A DNA stretch of 64,000 nt from Nemertoderma westbladi (lineage: Eukaryota > Xenacoelomorpha > Nemertodermatida > Nemertodermatidae): positions 57,723 to 121,722 of the forward strand of contig JAUCBJ010000641.1 of the NCBI GenBank assembly GCA_032718475.1. Direction: 5' to 3'. Under the pieces are notes generated by a model, which worked only from the letters and a program-made list of their open reading frames with translations, was not told the DNA's origin and did no database searches. The position numbers were made by a program, and so were the translations under genes. Each line of letters opens with the position of its first letter. The stretch's first letter is position 1. Positions 35,727 through 44,870 of the stretch are shown in pieces.

Positions 35727-36212
35727 TGTGGTGATCAGCAGCAAGGACATACAAAATATGAAACACAACAATATCAAATTACAAAAAACGTTATAAATAA
35801 TATAACGCCATCTAGGAAAGTTTACAGGAAACAACAAAATTGCGCTAGAATAATCCTGACCGCTGATTGGAGGATAACAAAGAGGGATAGATAGGTAGGA
35901 TAATACCGGTAAGTAAGTGATATATCAAGATATGGTCAGTACAATACAGTACCTACAGTAGTAGTTTAGATTCGTGTTTCTTTTTGGATGTCTGACATCT
36001 GATTGTCTGATGTATGTACCGATGTATTTTGATTTATCTGTTTTGATTAGATTTATCTGCATTATTATGTTCTGATGTTATGAACTAACAAACTAATCGT
36101 TTTAGCCAGCCTGCCAGTTAACGGCAGATTTTCTTCAGGGAAACCAGAAAAACTAAGTGGTAGATTGCCACGGAACCCGGGTTTGACCTTATCCTGTTAT
36201 CCAGCTTTCACA
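35727..36212 (+). repeat. Gypsy-like 3' LTR
   Basis: 486 bp. It differs from the 5' LTR in CTGATGTATG (against CTGACGTATG) and GCATTATTATG (against GCAGTATTATG). Confidence 0.95.
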
Positions 36213-36216
36213 GCTC

Positions 36217-36509
36217 TATGCTTGCTGTATGGAGCATCTTCACTTAGTAATCTTGTGTCAGAACGCTCAATTGGATTGATTAGACGGATATCTCGATGTC
36301 CAAAGGAGTCACTCCAGCAGAATCTGCGGTACTTGTTGATGACGAATTCACTTGCGTCAAATAACGTGAAGATGGGGCTGAGTCACACATACGAGATTGC
36401 TAGACAGACATCAAGCCTTCCATCCATGTTTAATATGCTAAACTATACCTACTCCAATGAGGAACTGAGATCACGGATGGATGAAGGTGCAGCAACTACC
36501 ACAGACTGA
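36217..36509 (+). pseudogene. LINE reverse transcriptase, part 3 of 3 (C-terminus and stop)
   Basis: It resumes after the duplicated GCTC with the phase needed by 33487. The frame runs 97 codons (C L L Y G A S S L S, I G L I R R I S R C P, L S H T Y E I A R Q) to a TGA at 36507. So the RT frame is open across all three parts once the two younger insertions are set aside, about 510 codons. The 3' UTR probably extends toward 36765. Confidence 0.88.
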
Positions 36510-36765
36510 CAGACTTTGTTAGCTACAACTTTCTGAGAGCCTGTTATGCTACAAATGGTTTAACCTTCGCTAACAAAGTAAGCCTGGTCCACAACTACTT
36601 TCAATTTTAGGTGGAAGCTTTAATGTCTCATTGCAACAAATATCGATTGATTTCTGTTTGTACTGATATATTTAATGATGATTGTTAATAATGTTGGTAT
36701 GTGTCTAATGTTATCCTATAACAATACTGTACTATACTTTTATCACGATCCATGATTTTATTATG
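36510..36765 (+). other. Probable 3' UTR of the split LINE
   Basis: AT-rich, with no frame and no clear tail. It ends where the inverted-repeat element starts. Confidence 0.45.
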
Positions 36766-37365
36766 CTGTGGGGCGAGACACGTAGTCGGCGAGCCTTTGC
36801 ATACGGTTCATATAGGGCAAATGGGGCATGTCCGTCTGTCTGTCCGTCTGTCTGGTAAATGTTTGAACGCGAATTTCTCGGCATCGCTCGTTCGGATTTG
36901 ATCCAAACTTAGTAGGTAAGTAGTAGAGAGAAAGTTTAGAAAGTTTGTAAAGTTTGGTGAAAAATCATGCAGTCTGACGTCAGCTACGACAGATTATGTG
37001 GTTTTTAGAAAATGTTAAATTTCTCGGGAAGGCCTCATTTTCCTGAGCTGAAATTTTGGTGGCCTGTAGAGAATCATGAAGTCTATCTTTTACGAAATTG
37101 AAAAGTTAAGACATTTAATTGGGGATCCGCTAGAGACTCAGAAGTAATGACATATGCCTACCGGTACGGTACTGCTGTACAGTGCTGCACTGGTAAGTAC
37201 GAAATTGCAGAATAACAATTTGACATCACCTAGCGGATTAACATATGATTGTATATCGAATGAATACATTTATAGCATGGGATATGGGGTCCAAACTAGA
37301 CATGCCCCATTTGTTCTATATGAACCGTATGCCAAGGCTTGCCGACTACGTGTCTCGCCCCACAG
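36766..37365. mobile_element. MITE-like element, 600 bp with 67-bp inverted ends
   Basis: 36766-36832 (CTGTGGGGCGAGACACGTAG onward) is repeated as reverse complement at 37299-37365 with four mismatches. No transposase is encoded; the short internal frame at 37154 is not protein-like. A further fragment of the same end (CGTGTCTCGCCCCACAC) lies at 37537-37553, so a longer or nested element is possible. Flanking target duplication is not obvious. Confidence 0.8.
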
Positions 37366-37688
37366 TGTGCTAGCCTAGGCACTGGCTTGGTCAATGACTT
37401 TAGCTTGCTTCATGAAATATTATTGGGCACGGCTGCCCTTGCCATGCCTTAGGCTCTATGGGAGAGAATGGAATCACACAGACTTTTGAAAAACGGCCAT
37501 AGTATAACTATATCAGTTCGCTGATGGCTCGCCATTCGTGTCTCGCCCCACACAATCGCATTACTACTTGTTCTTAATACCGGTAATACAGTACCATATA
37601 CTAATTCTATAACCTAAACGTAACCATTATTATTGCATTTGTATTTTAAAATATACTATTATTCTATTTATATTCATATTTTTCCTTT
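37366..37688. other. Non-coding flank with an extra inverted-end fragment
   Basis: It contains CGTGTCTCGCCCCACAC at 37537-37553, the same orientation as the right end of the 600-bp element. Nothing else recognised. Confidence 0.5.
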
Positions 37689-37872
37689 TCAAAGTATTGA
37701 CATGGCCTTTCGAAGTGTTGACATGGGGTAAAAATTTACAATAAATAGGCGCTATTTAAACCATTATTTCGAAGTGTTGACATGGTTTTTCGAAGTGTTG
37801 ACTATTTCGAAGTGTTGACTATTTTGAAGTGTTGACTATTTCGAAGTGTTGACTAATTCGAAGTGTTGACCA
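37689..37872. repeat. Eight copies of CGAAGTGTTGAC, partly in tandem
   Basis: The word (first copy CAAAGTATTGAC) is followed by ATGG in the first copies and by TATT, TAAT or CATA in the later ones. The last five copies have a period of about 18 bp. Confidence 0.9.
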
Positions 37873-37879
37873 TATACCG

Positions 37880-38516
37880 TATTCCCCCAAAATACTGTAA
37901 ATACATATTCTCCCCAAAATAAATACATATTATTCCCCCAAAATAAATGCTTATTCCCCCAAAATAATCAAATATTCTACCAAATTTAACAGAAACTCTG
38001 AGTTACAGACACTTAGTTGCAGACTATTGGTACAAGGATCGTCGGGTGAGTAGGCTACATACCCAAGGCTTTACTGACCGTTCTGTACAAAACAAAGATA
38101 AGTCGCATTAGGTCCCAAAGAGCGTTAGGTCCCATTGCTATTTAAAGGAGCAGGTTAGTAAAGGAGCAGGTTACAGAGGCGTGTTGGGGGAACCAAAACA
38201 TAAACGAAAGTTAACATGTTACAAGATTATGCAGGTCTTTATAATTGGGTCTTTGTTTTGTACTCACCCGAGGATCGTCGGTATAGGCCTAATATGATTA
38301 AACATTTTGTTTGATTTACGGAAAAAGCAATGAATGAATTTGTATAAATACCTTTTCAATAAAATATTTGGTGCGGGAAGAATTGTTTTTGGTTGACAAG
38401 TAATTATTTTAGGGAGATTGAATAATTGCTTTTGGGGATGAATAATTATTTTTGGTGAGAGAGAAATTCAAAATTGGGGGATGTAAATTGGTGCTACAAA
38501 AAAGTATATTTGGTGA
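37880..38516. repeat. CCCCAAAATA-rich stretch with loose inverted partner
   Basis: 37884-37977 holds about four CCCCAAAATA words with ATACAT/ATGCTT spacers. 38380-38490 holds the complementary type (ATTTTTGGTG, CTTTTGGGGATGAATAATTA). TGTACAAAACAAAGA near 38085 is mirrored by TCTTTGTTTTGTAC near 38250. This looks like a decayed inverted-repeat element; no coding. Confidence 0.55.
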
Positions 38517-39270
38517 CTGGTTAATAGCTAACCGATTGTCTCTTAACTTGTCCAAAATAGAATATACTGTACCCTATTTTCCAATATAATTAATGATGCT
38601 ACTCAAATCCCACGACCTCGAATCAATAAAAATAACATTAATTATTCAACTAGCACAAAATTTCTTGGAGTTTGGGTAAACAATGATTTGTCTTGGAAAC
38701 CACATATTCAATATATCCTTTAAAAGATTTCTAGAACGACTGCTCTATTCTATAAACTAGGCTATATCTTCCTTCCCTCCATATATTCTTCGAGGGGAAT
38801 TCTATTTCAGTCTAATCCACCCCTACCTACACTACGTACTCCTACTCTGGGGAAGTAGGCCTACAAATGTTACTACTTTAAAGCCTCTCTGTATTAAAAT
38901 TAATAAACTGCTCCGTTGTATAACCTTCAGCCACTTCCAGGCTTTGTCTGCACCCTTATACAAGTCATTACATATATTACCATTACAGTATAATTGCTTT
39001 CCAAACACCAGACCACCCTATTCATGCCTGCGTGACATTAATAGGTTTCGAATTAATCCTGTTTAGATTTAGGTATACGTCAACCACGCACCAAAATTAT
39101 ACCCGGTTAAGTTAATTTCCATATCCCCCATACAAGGTTGGATATTGCACAACGATCTACCTACCTCGGTCCTACTATTTGGAATAATATCCTTCCCACT
39201 GATCAACAATCCACTACACAATGTTTTTCTAAAAACTACAAACAGTATCTACTCATGTTCTATTTAGTCT
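38517..39270 (+). pseudogene. Decayed C-terminal half of a LINE reverse transcriptase
   Basis: Pieces in shifting frames read N R L S L N L S K (38528 onward), T K F L G V W V N N D L S W K P H I (about 38655 onward), and Y L G P T I W N N I L P near 39165, followed by the usual L K N Y-type tail. This is the region after the F A D D box of CR1/L2-type elements, with several stops and frameshifts. It may be a different decayed copy from the piece at 17515. BEL-B starts about 100 bases downstream. Confidence 0.8.
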
Positions 39271-39375
39271 ACCCAACAGATGTTTCTCCCCGGCTGGCAC
39301 CCTGGTTCAGTTTTCTGGTTATGTTAGTTTAATCAACAGTTGTTGTAAACGTCCCAGATACAAAAACCTAACTAC

Positions 39376-40531
39376 TGTTTGCGCTTTTAAGACCTTTGAC
39401 AGTTTAACCTGCCAAATTAGGATGTCTTTTAGATGATATATAGTCTTTAGCCTATGACGAGTATTTGATACACTACATTAGCCGAAGCCAGTCTATGCGC
39501 AATCATTCACCCGCTGGATATACCCGGGAGACTGAATTCGGAAGCTTAATGATTGATGGTGTAAGCCTACTGTATTATTCGACTGATCGTAATATATAAT
39601 CTCTGACAAATATTATTCACTTTCGGGAAATATTAACAGTTCCTTTAGGACGTGGCGCTCTAATTATGTAAACAGAGTTATGACTTAAACTAGACACAAC
39701 GAAAAGGCTATAGATTCACGTATATGGCGCATTCTTTAGGAGATGCTTTGTTATCAGTTACAATCATACACAATGCTGCACAATACTGCACACCAATCTG
39801 CCGACCTTCACTAATTTTAGTCACATACAAAGAGAATAACAGACAATACATGTAGGGCCTATAAAATAGCATTAGATTCACTTCAAACCACTTAACATAG
39901 GTCGCAATCGTTTATCTGTAACCTGTCTCTCTAACCTTTAGTATATCAAGAAGGTTGGGTGTCTGACTATTGATCAGTATTCCAAATATAATCTTCCATC
40001 AACAAATATAATGAATAACCGACAGCAAAAGCAGTAATGTTAAGTAAGATATGCATGATATGTTTAGTAAGCATTGATAAGGTAACTCGATAACAGATAT
40101 ACGTTCTATAATTAAGCCTACTAATGTAAGACTAAAGACTGAAACACGGAGGTGCCAAAAGCCGGTGTTCTTAGGCTCTGGGCAAAAACATAACACTGAA
40201 TTCCTGAGTTTCTGTATCCACCTCCAACACAGAGACAAAAACGCTCTGATTGGTCAACCGAACAACGAGAGAACAAAGAAACAAAGAAATGTCGACGTGG
40301 CAATATCAGCTGTTAACCGTCGTCATGGTAGCGACACTGTTTTCAAGAGTATCTAGCTTATCGCGTCACGAGATTGCGGATTATGTCCTCTAAAGTACAA
40401 ATACAGAGGAAATGACTTTTATGTCCTCTAAAACACCAGTACAGCAAGGACACGGCCTTTTTATGCCTGGCAAACCAACTACAGAGTACTTTAAGGGAAA
40501 ATAACCGGTTAATTACGCAAAAGCTTTTACA
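39376..40531 (-). repeat. BEL-B 3' LTR (left)
   Basis: 1,156 bp, begins TGTTTGCGC and ends TTTTACA. It has a few short indels and many substitutions against the right LTR. It retains T at the 19 sites that are C in 57785-57893. Confidence 0.93.
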
Positions 40532-40545
40532 CCGCTCCCAGAAAA
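40532..40545 (-). promoter_or_regulatory. BEL-B polypurine-like tract
   Basis: On the minus strand TTCTGGGAGCGG directly precedes the 3' LTR. It is conserved at 21371 in BEL-A. Confidence 0.6.
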
Positions 40546-40609
40546 TGGGATTTAAGTCTATAAAATATAACAAATCACAGTTTCTAAAATATAAAAATAC
40601 TCTAAACAG

Positions 40610-42049
40610 TTAGTCTTTCTTACGCGGACGGCGTTTACGCAGTTTTTTGAGGCTAGTAAGAGTCCTTTTCTCTTTGGGGCGAGCCACTTTACTAGGAGGG
40701 CTGTAACTCCTGGGTGAAGGGTGCAATACAATTGCATCAGAAGGTTTCGGATTGCGATCGGTGTATCCGCCGGTCGAGGTACCTGGTTGATTGATATCAA
40801 CTTCCGTGGAGCGCGGTCTAACAGCCTTTAGGGCGCGCCTCAGGACAGCAGCTCCTACGGGTCCTTGACGGGTTGTCTGGGCAATGGCGGTAGGCGGACC
40901 GTGAGTGGTGAGAAACTTCCTTGGTTTAATAGTTCTTTCCAGCTCGCGTTCTCGGGCTCGATATTCGTAGGGCCGTCGAGATACTTCCTGTAACTCAGGG
41001 TGCGAGTTGATAAATAAATCGCCATACTCAGGGTCTTGACGGATATAATTGATCAAATGGTATGAAGTAATATCGTTAGGATTGACATTCCTAAGGTATC
41101 TTCTAACAAATTTAGTGGAAATACACTCACCAACACGCTTCATTAGCTCGTAACTCGGTATGCGTGTTTTTTGTTCCACAGACGCTAATAAATAAGGATG
41201 GAACGCGTAAACTCCCTCGTAAGAGCGTCCAGGGTAGTATCGATGACGGGACTCACAGTGTAAATCCGCGTTAGCTTCCCAAGCTCGGATGTAGCGCAGG
41301 GTAATCATTTCATCTACGCTCTCTAAATCGTGATTAAAGGGGCAATTATAACTGGCATGTCCTTTAAGTTGACAGTGGTGGCATTGAGTCATAAATTGGG
41401 GGCAGACTGCAAAAATATGAGAGTTATTAAGTCTGCAATACGCACAATATATCTCCATCATTGGTTGTTTGTGGAAATAGGAGCAGGGTACGTCTGAGTC
41501 CATAGGGGTGAAATGGTCTCTCGATGCGCATAATCGACAACGTTTTCGAGAAACATAGTTAGCGTGTCGATAATCGTATGCGGTGAGACATTGTGGACCT
41601 TGATACCACTCTAAGACGTAGTCGTTATCGCTGCTCCGGGGCGCTGTAGGCTGAATCGCTTCAGCTTCTAAGCATATTGGTTCGTCTTCCAATTGCATAG
41701 CTGAGGTAGGTGCGGCTGTCTCCGCAAGCTGACCCACTGTCTGAACTTCGACGACAGAATAACCCGTGGGTATTCGGGGTCTTTGTATAACAGATGAATG
41801 CAAGTTCTGTATACAAACGTCCTGAAAAAGGGCAAATCCCGCGCTGTTTAGTTTCTCCGCCGCTGAGTCTCTCAGGCTGAGTTTGGTCAGAGCGCGGTCC
41901 TTGAACTGACTATCAACGTTACGGAACGGAGTCAGAAAGCGCCTGAAACATTCGAAACGGATGAATTTATTGTGTTCATCTAACTTGGCGAGTTTGGTTC
42001 CAAGTATTAAGGGATGGGTGCGGGGTGCGTATGGTACGACTGCACACAT
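40610..42049 (-). CDS. BEL-B ORF3: zinc-knuckle protein of unknown role (479 codons)
   Basis: ATG at 42049 lies inside the end of ORF2 and in another frame, overlapping by 74 bases. Residues 171-174 are C R L C. Residues 202-216 form a CX2CX5HX4C motif and 223-236 a CX2CX4HX4C motif, the second being a standard gag-type zinc knuckle; C189 and H193 may add to a site with 171/174. The last 15 residues are strongly basic (lysine/arginine). Together this suggests a nucleic-acid-binding protein, possibly a second nucleocapsid. It has no signal peptide or membrane segment by eye, so it is not envelope-like. BEL-A retains only its tail. I do not recognise a named family. Confidence 0.85.
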   Translation of the reverse strand: MCAVVPYAPRTHPLILGTKLAKLDEHNKFIRFECFRRFLTPFRNVDSQFKDRALTKLSLRDSAAEKLNSAGFALFQDVCIQNLHSSVIQRPRIPTGYSVVEVQTVGQLAETAAPTSAMQLEDEPICLEAEAIQPTAPRSSDNDYVLEWYQGPQCLTAYDYRHANYVSRKRCRLCASRDHFTPMDSDVPCSYFHKQPMMEIYCAYCRLNNSHIFAVCPQFMTQCHHCQLKGHASYNCPFNHDLESVDEMITLRYIRAWEANADLHCESRHRYYPGRSYEGVYAFHPYLLASVEQKTRIPSYELMKRVGECISTKFVRRYLRNVNPNDITSYHLINYIRQDPEYGDLFINSHPELQEVSRRPYEYRARERELERTIKPRKFLTTHGPPTAIAQTTRQGPVGAAVLRRALKAVRPRSTEVDINQPGTSTGGYTDRNPKPSDAIVLHPSPRSYSPPSKVARPKEKRTLTSLKKLRKRRPRKKD

Positions 42050-44870
42050 CGGCTAGCCAACCGGCAAGTGCTGCGTTTTCAAAGATCGTGTATATAGCTA
42101 AGGAGGGACGAAGTGGAACACTCATAAAGCTATACACGGCGCCAGGTGCGGTCAATGGTCCATCAAAGTATAAACGAGAATAGTGATCTCCGTATACTTG
42201 TTGGTAATTTATAGGATTTCCAACCTTGAAATTCCATCCGTATTCTTGAAAGGCAAGATGTCCGATGGAGGTTCGTTGTACTTTGGTAATTCCGCTGGGT
42301 GTATTGGCATACATAGTGCGGAAGAAACCTCGGCCTTCTGCCCAAGGAGCAATCAGCTGAGTATCAACGAAGGGGTATGGAATGTTCTCCATATTCCGAA
42401 AGTCGTTCTGTAGGTCTCCATAAACAGCTGAGCCGATTTTAAGGATTCCTTCGTTAAACAGCATCTCGAGCACGGGTTGGGGTAACATCGATCCATCGAT
42501 ACCCATGGCCGGCTTGCACTCGGTGTCGGTGACGTAACGCTGCGCGAGTTCAAATTGTCCATGTCGGAGTTTCTTTTGTGTCTCAGTAAGAGTTTCAAAA
42601 GAATAATCAATAACGTCGGAACACGCTCGAGTAAATACGTGGGTAGAACCAGCGAGTCCTCGTATATGTATCATCTGCGTAGTTCCAAGTTCTCCAACCG
42701 GAACGCTACCTTCGTTATCGTAAGTGACAACTCCATACATCTCGATAACGTTAAGAGTTTCGTTCCACTCTTTAGTGGCGTTTTCGAGTGTCATTCCCAC
42801 AGGATGCCACAAGGTAGCACATTCGCTAGCATTAGGCAGGTCTTTATACTTTAAATATTGTGTGGTATATGTTTCCACATCTCCATATCGTTGTATTCTT
42901 TCCTCCTCGAATAACACATCAAGATTCCAGTGCACTAAACGAGTTTTGATGAATCCATCAAGATTATACGGAGGTATTGTTTCTTTCTCTATTCTGGAAA
43001 CATTATATGGTTTTCGAAACGAGTTTACTTTAACTAACTGATCCAGATGTTTCTGCAGTTGTTCGAGTTCGACAAGATCGAGAGGATTTATTAACGGTAG
43101 AAACTTCAGACTATGTGTAGGATCTTCCGGTTTTACCATGTAATATTGTTTTAGATTGACGTAATAAGGGTGATCTTTGATCCCATAAAACGAGTCCGGT
43201 AAAGGTCTAGCGCGTATGTTTACATCGTGTACCATGCGACGGACAAGATCTGCTCTATTGTCCAGAGGTTCAACGAGTATACCATCGACACGAGCGGGTT
43301 CGATGGGCGGACGCTGCAACAGAGGAGCGTCGGCGATAAGATCGCGAGATCTTAGGTTGATATCAATCGGTTGGGGTTGTGCCGTCGCAAAAAGTTTGTC
43401 TCCGAAATGGGGAACCATCGAGGGATGAAGAATGGTTTTAGAGTAGAGATCCGTCATAAGGATTTCCGCTTCGGGTTGAGCTAAAGCCGCTTCTTCTCTC
43501 TCATCCAGTTCTATATGTCTCTCCTCGAGCTGATTCTCCTCCGCTTGTTGTTGTAGACGCTCATCTAGAAACTCTTGTAAAGAGTAGGTTCGTCCACGTT
43601 CGATGTCCTCCTCGAGATTTTGTATTTCTCTATCGAACTGGGGTAAAGCTAATTCCTTCACCGCTTGGACTTGTTGCTGCAATTTACGCTTCTCCAAACA
43701 ATCGTACGTTCCCTTTCCGATTTTCTGCCGAATAGCGTCTAATGCGTTTCGTACGACGCTCTCTTCGACTTCCGTAACGGGTTGGATAGAGGTGAAGCCG
43801 GGACGGTTGTATGGGTTAAACGGCGATATTAGTTGACCACGTCCCAATCCAGCTAGGTAGGGTTGGCGAATGTCTCGTGAGCCTACTACCAGAGTGCCAC
43901 CGATCAACTGTTCGGGTAACACTAGATCTTTGAACAGTGAGTACAGTTCGGGAGGATCCGTGATACTATTAGGGTCAAGAGTTTGAGGTCTAACTGAGGA
44001 ATGCGGAGGTCTGACCGAGTATTCCGGAACTCTGATCATCGGTTTGTTCAAGGATCGCTTGAGTCGAGCGACCGCAGGGGACACGTCGAACAGGTTTCGC
44101 TCGAAACTCCCGTAAGTATATCGTGTAAAACTGTGTTTAGCGCAACGTCTCCGCGGATGTTTATGTCTTTCCATTTGCTGATTGGGTCTAGGGCATTCGT
44201 CACAGTAATACCAAAGACGCATGTCCTGCAGAGGAAACGCGGGTGATCGTTCTCCAGTTTTACAATATTCCTCCATCTGTTCGAAGCTATCTGGGACAAC
44301 AGGTAGCGGTCGATCGGCGGTAAGATACATCATAGTGAAATAGAGTCGTTTGAGTTCTATCATAGGATCATGATGTATACCTTGAGGATATCGAGTTTCG
44401 AGATTTTGTTGACTGGCAATATTGAGGTATGTTTCTCTCAAGAATTCCAGATAATCGTTGAAGTCGTTGCGTTTATCCGGTTCTTCAACGTCTTCTCTTT
44501 CGAGTCGGTTTCGAATAGAGTTCTCGTGTTCTATTCTTGGCTTATCGTTCCGATTCCGTTGGGTATGATATTTAAATAAAACCATTTCCCTTTCGGTATC
44601 CACATCGTCCGTATTGTGTAAATCGATAGGGTGGCCGGTAGTTAAGAAGTCCATATACGTACCATTACGATGCGTATAGCGAGCTGTGAACTTTCTATAG
44701 TCCAATTCACGCGTAAGTTGCTCCAGGGACATTGGCGGTTCGATATAACGACCATCATCCTCCGTAGTAGTTGGACCAGCGTCGCCGTGTATCAAGCTAT
44801 CGACAAACGCTTGTAAAGGTAGAGTATATCGCTCCCTGATACCAAGATCATCTTCTATCAACTCAGTCAT
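41976..44870 (-). CDS. BEL-B ORF2: large protein of unknown family (964 codons)
   Basis: Start M T E L I E D at 44870, conserved in BEL-A at 22782. An acidic N-terminus is followed by C D E C at residues 223-226 and C A K H at 243-246 (CX2C-X16-CX2H, a possible zinc site). A glutamine/glutamate-rich stretch at about 390-480 looks like coiled coil. The C-terminal half is mixed alpha/beta in character, with no repeats and many aromatic residues. No signal peptide or clear transmembrane segment is visible, which speaks against an envelope. I recognise no family; a structural or capsid-like role is only a guess. It is complete and open, while gag-pol of the same copy carries two stops. Confidence 0.85.
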   Translation of the reverse strand: MTELIEDDLGIRERYTLPLQAFVDSLIHGDAGPTTTEDDGRYIEPPMSLEQLTRELDYRKFTARYTHRNGTYMDFLTTGHPIDLHNTDDVDTEREMVLFKYHTQRNRNDKPRIEHENSIRNRLEREDVEEPDKRNDFNDYLEFLRETYLNIASQQNLETRYPQGIHHDPMIELKRLYFTMMYLTADRPLPVVPDSFEQMEEYCKTGERSPAFPLQDMRLWYYCDECPRPNQQMERHKHPRRRCAKHSFTRYTYGSFERNLFDVSPAVARLKRSLNKPMIRVPEYSVRPPHSSVRPQTLDPNSITDPPELYSLFKDLVLPEQLIGGTLVVGSRDIRQPYLAGLGRGQLISPFNPYNRPGFTSIQPVTEVEESVVRNALDAIRQKIGKGTYDCLEKRKLQQQVQAVKELALPQFDREIQNLEEDIERGRTYSLQEFLDERLQQQAEENQLEERHIELDEREEAALAQPEAEILMTDLYSKTILHPSMVPHFGDKLFATAQPQPIDINLRSRDLIADAPLLQRPPIEPARVDGILVEPLDNRADLVRRMVHDVNIRARPLPDSFYGIKDHPYYVNLKQYYMVKPEDPTHSLKFLPLINPLDLVELEQLQKHLDQLVKVNSFRKPYNVSRIEKETIPPYNLDGFIKTRLVHWNLDVLFEEERIQRYGDVETYTTQYLKYKDLPNASECATLWHPVGMTLENATKEWNETLNVIEMYGVVTYDNEGSVPVGELGTTQMIHIRGLAGSTHVFTRACSDVIDYSFETLTETQKKLRHGQFELAQRYVTDTECKPAMGIDGSMLPQPVLEMLFNEGILKIGSAVYGDLQNDFRNMENIPYPFVDTQLIAPWAEGRGFFRTMYANTPSGITKVQRTSIGHLAFQEYGWNFKVGNPINYQQVYGDHYSRLYFDGPLTAPGAVYSFMSVPLRPSLAIYTIFENAALAGWLADVCSRTIRTPHPSLNTWNQTRQVR

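Larger units (their letters stand above)
33488..36212 (+). mobile_element. Gypsy-like LTR element, gag only (2,725 bp, non-autonomous)
   Basis: Two 486-bp LTRs (33488-33973, 35727-36212) with TG...CA ends and only two differences seen. They are flanked by GCTC on both sides (33484-33487 and 36213-36216), a 4-bp target duplication. A tRNA-Pro-type primer-binding site follows the 5' LTR and a G-rich polypurine tract precedes the 3' LTR. The internal part has one partial gag frame and no protease, RT, RNase H or integrase, so it depends on a related element. It lies within the LINE frame next to BEL-A. Confidence 0.93.

Noticed and set aside
41976-44870. ORF2 as an envelope gene
   Set aside because: The position fits, but no signal peptide, cleavage site or membrane anchor is visible.
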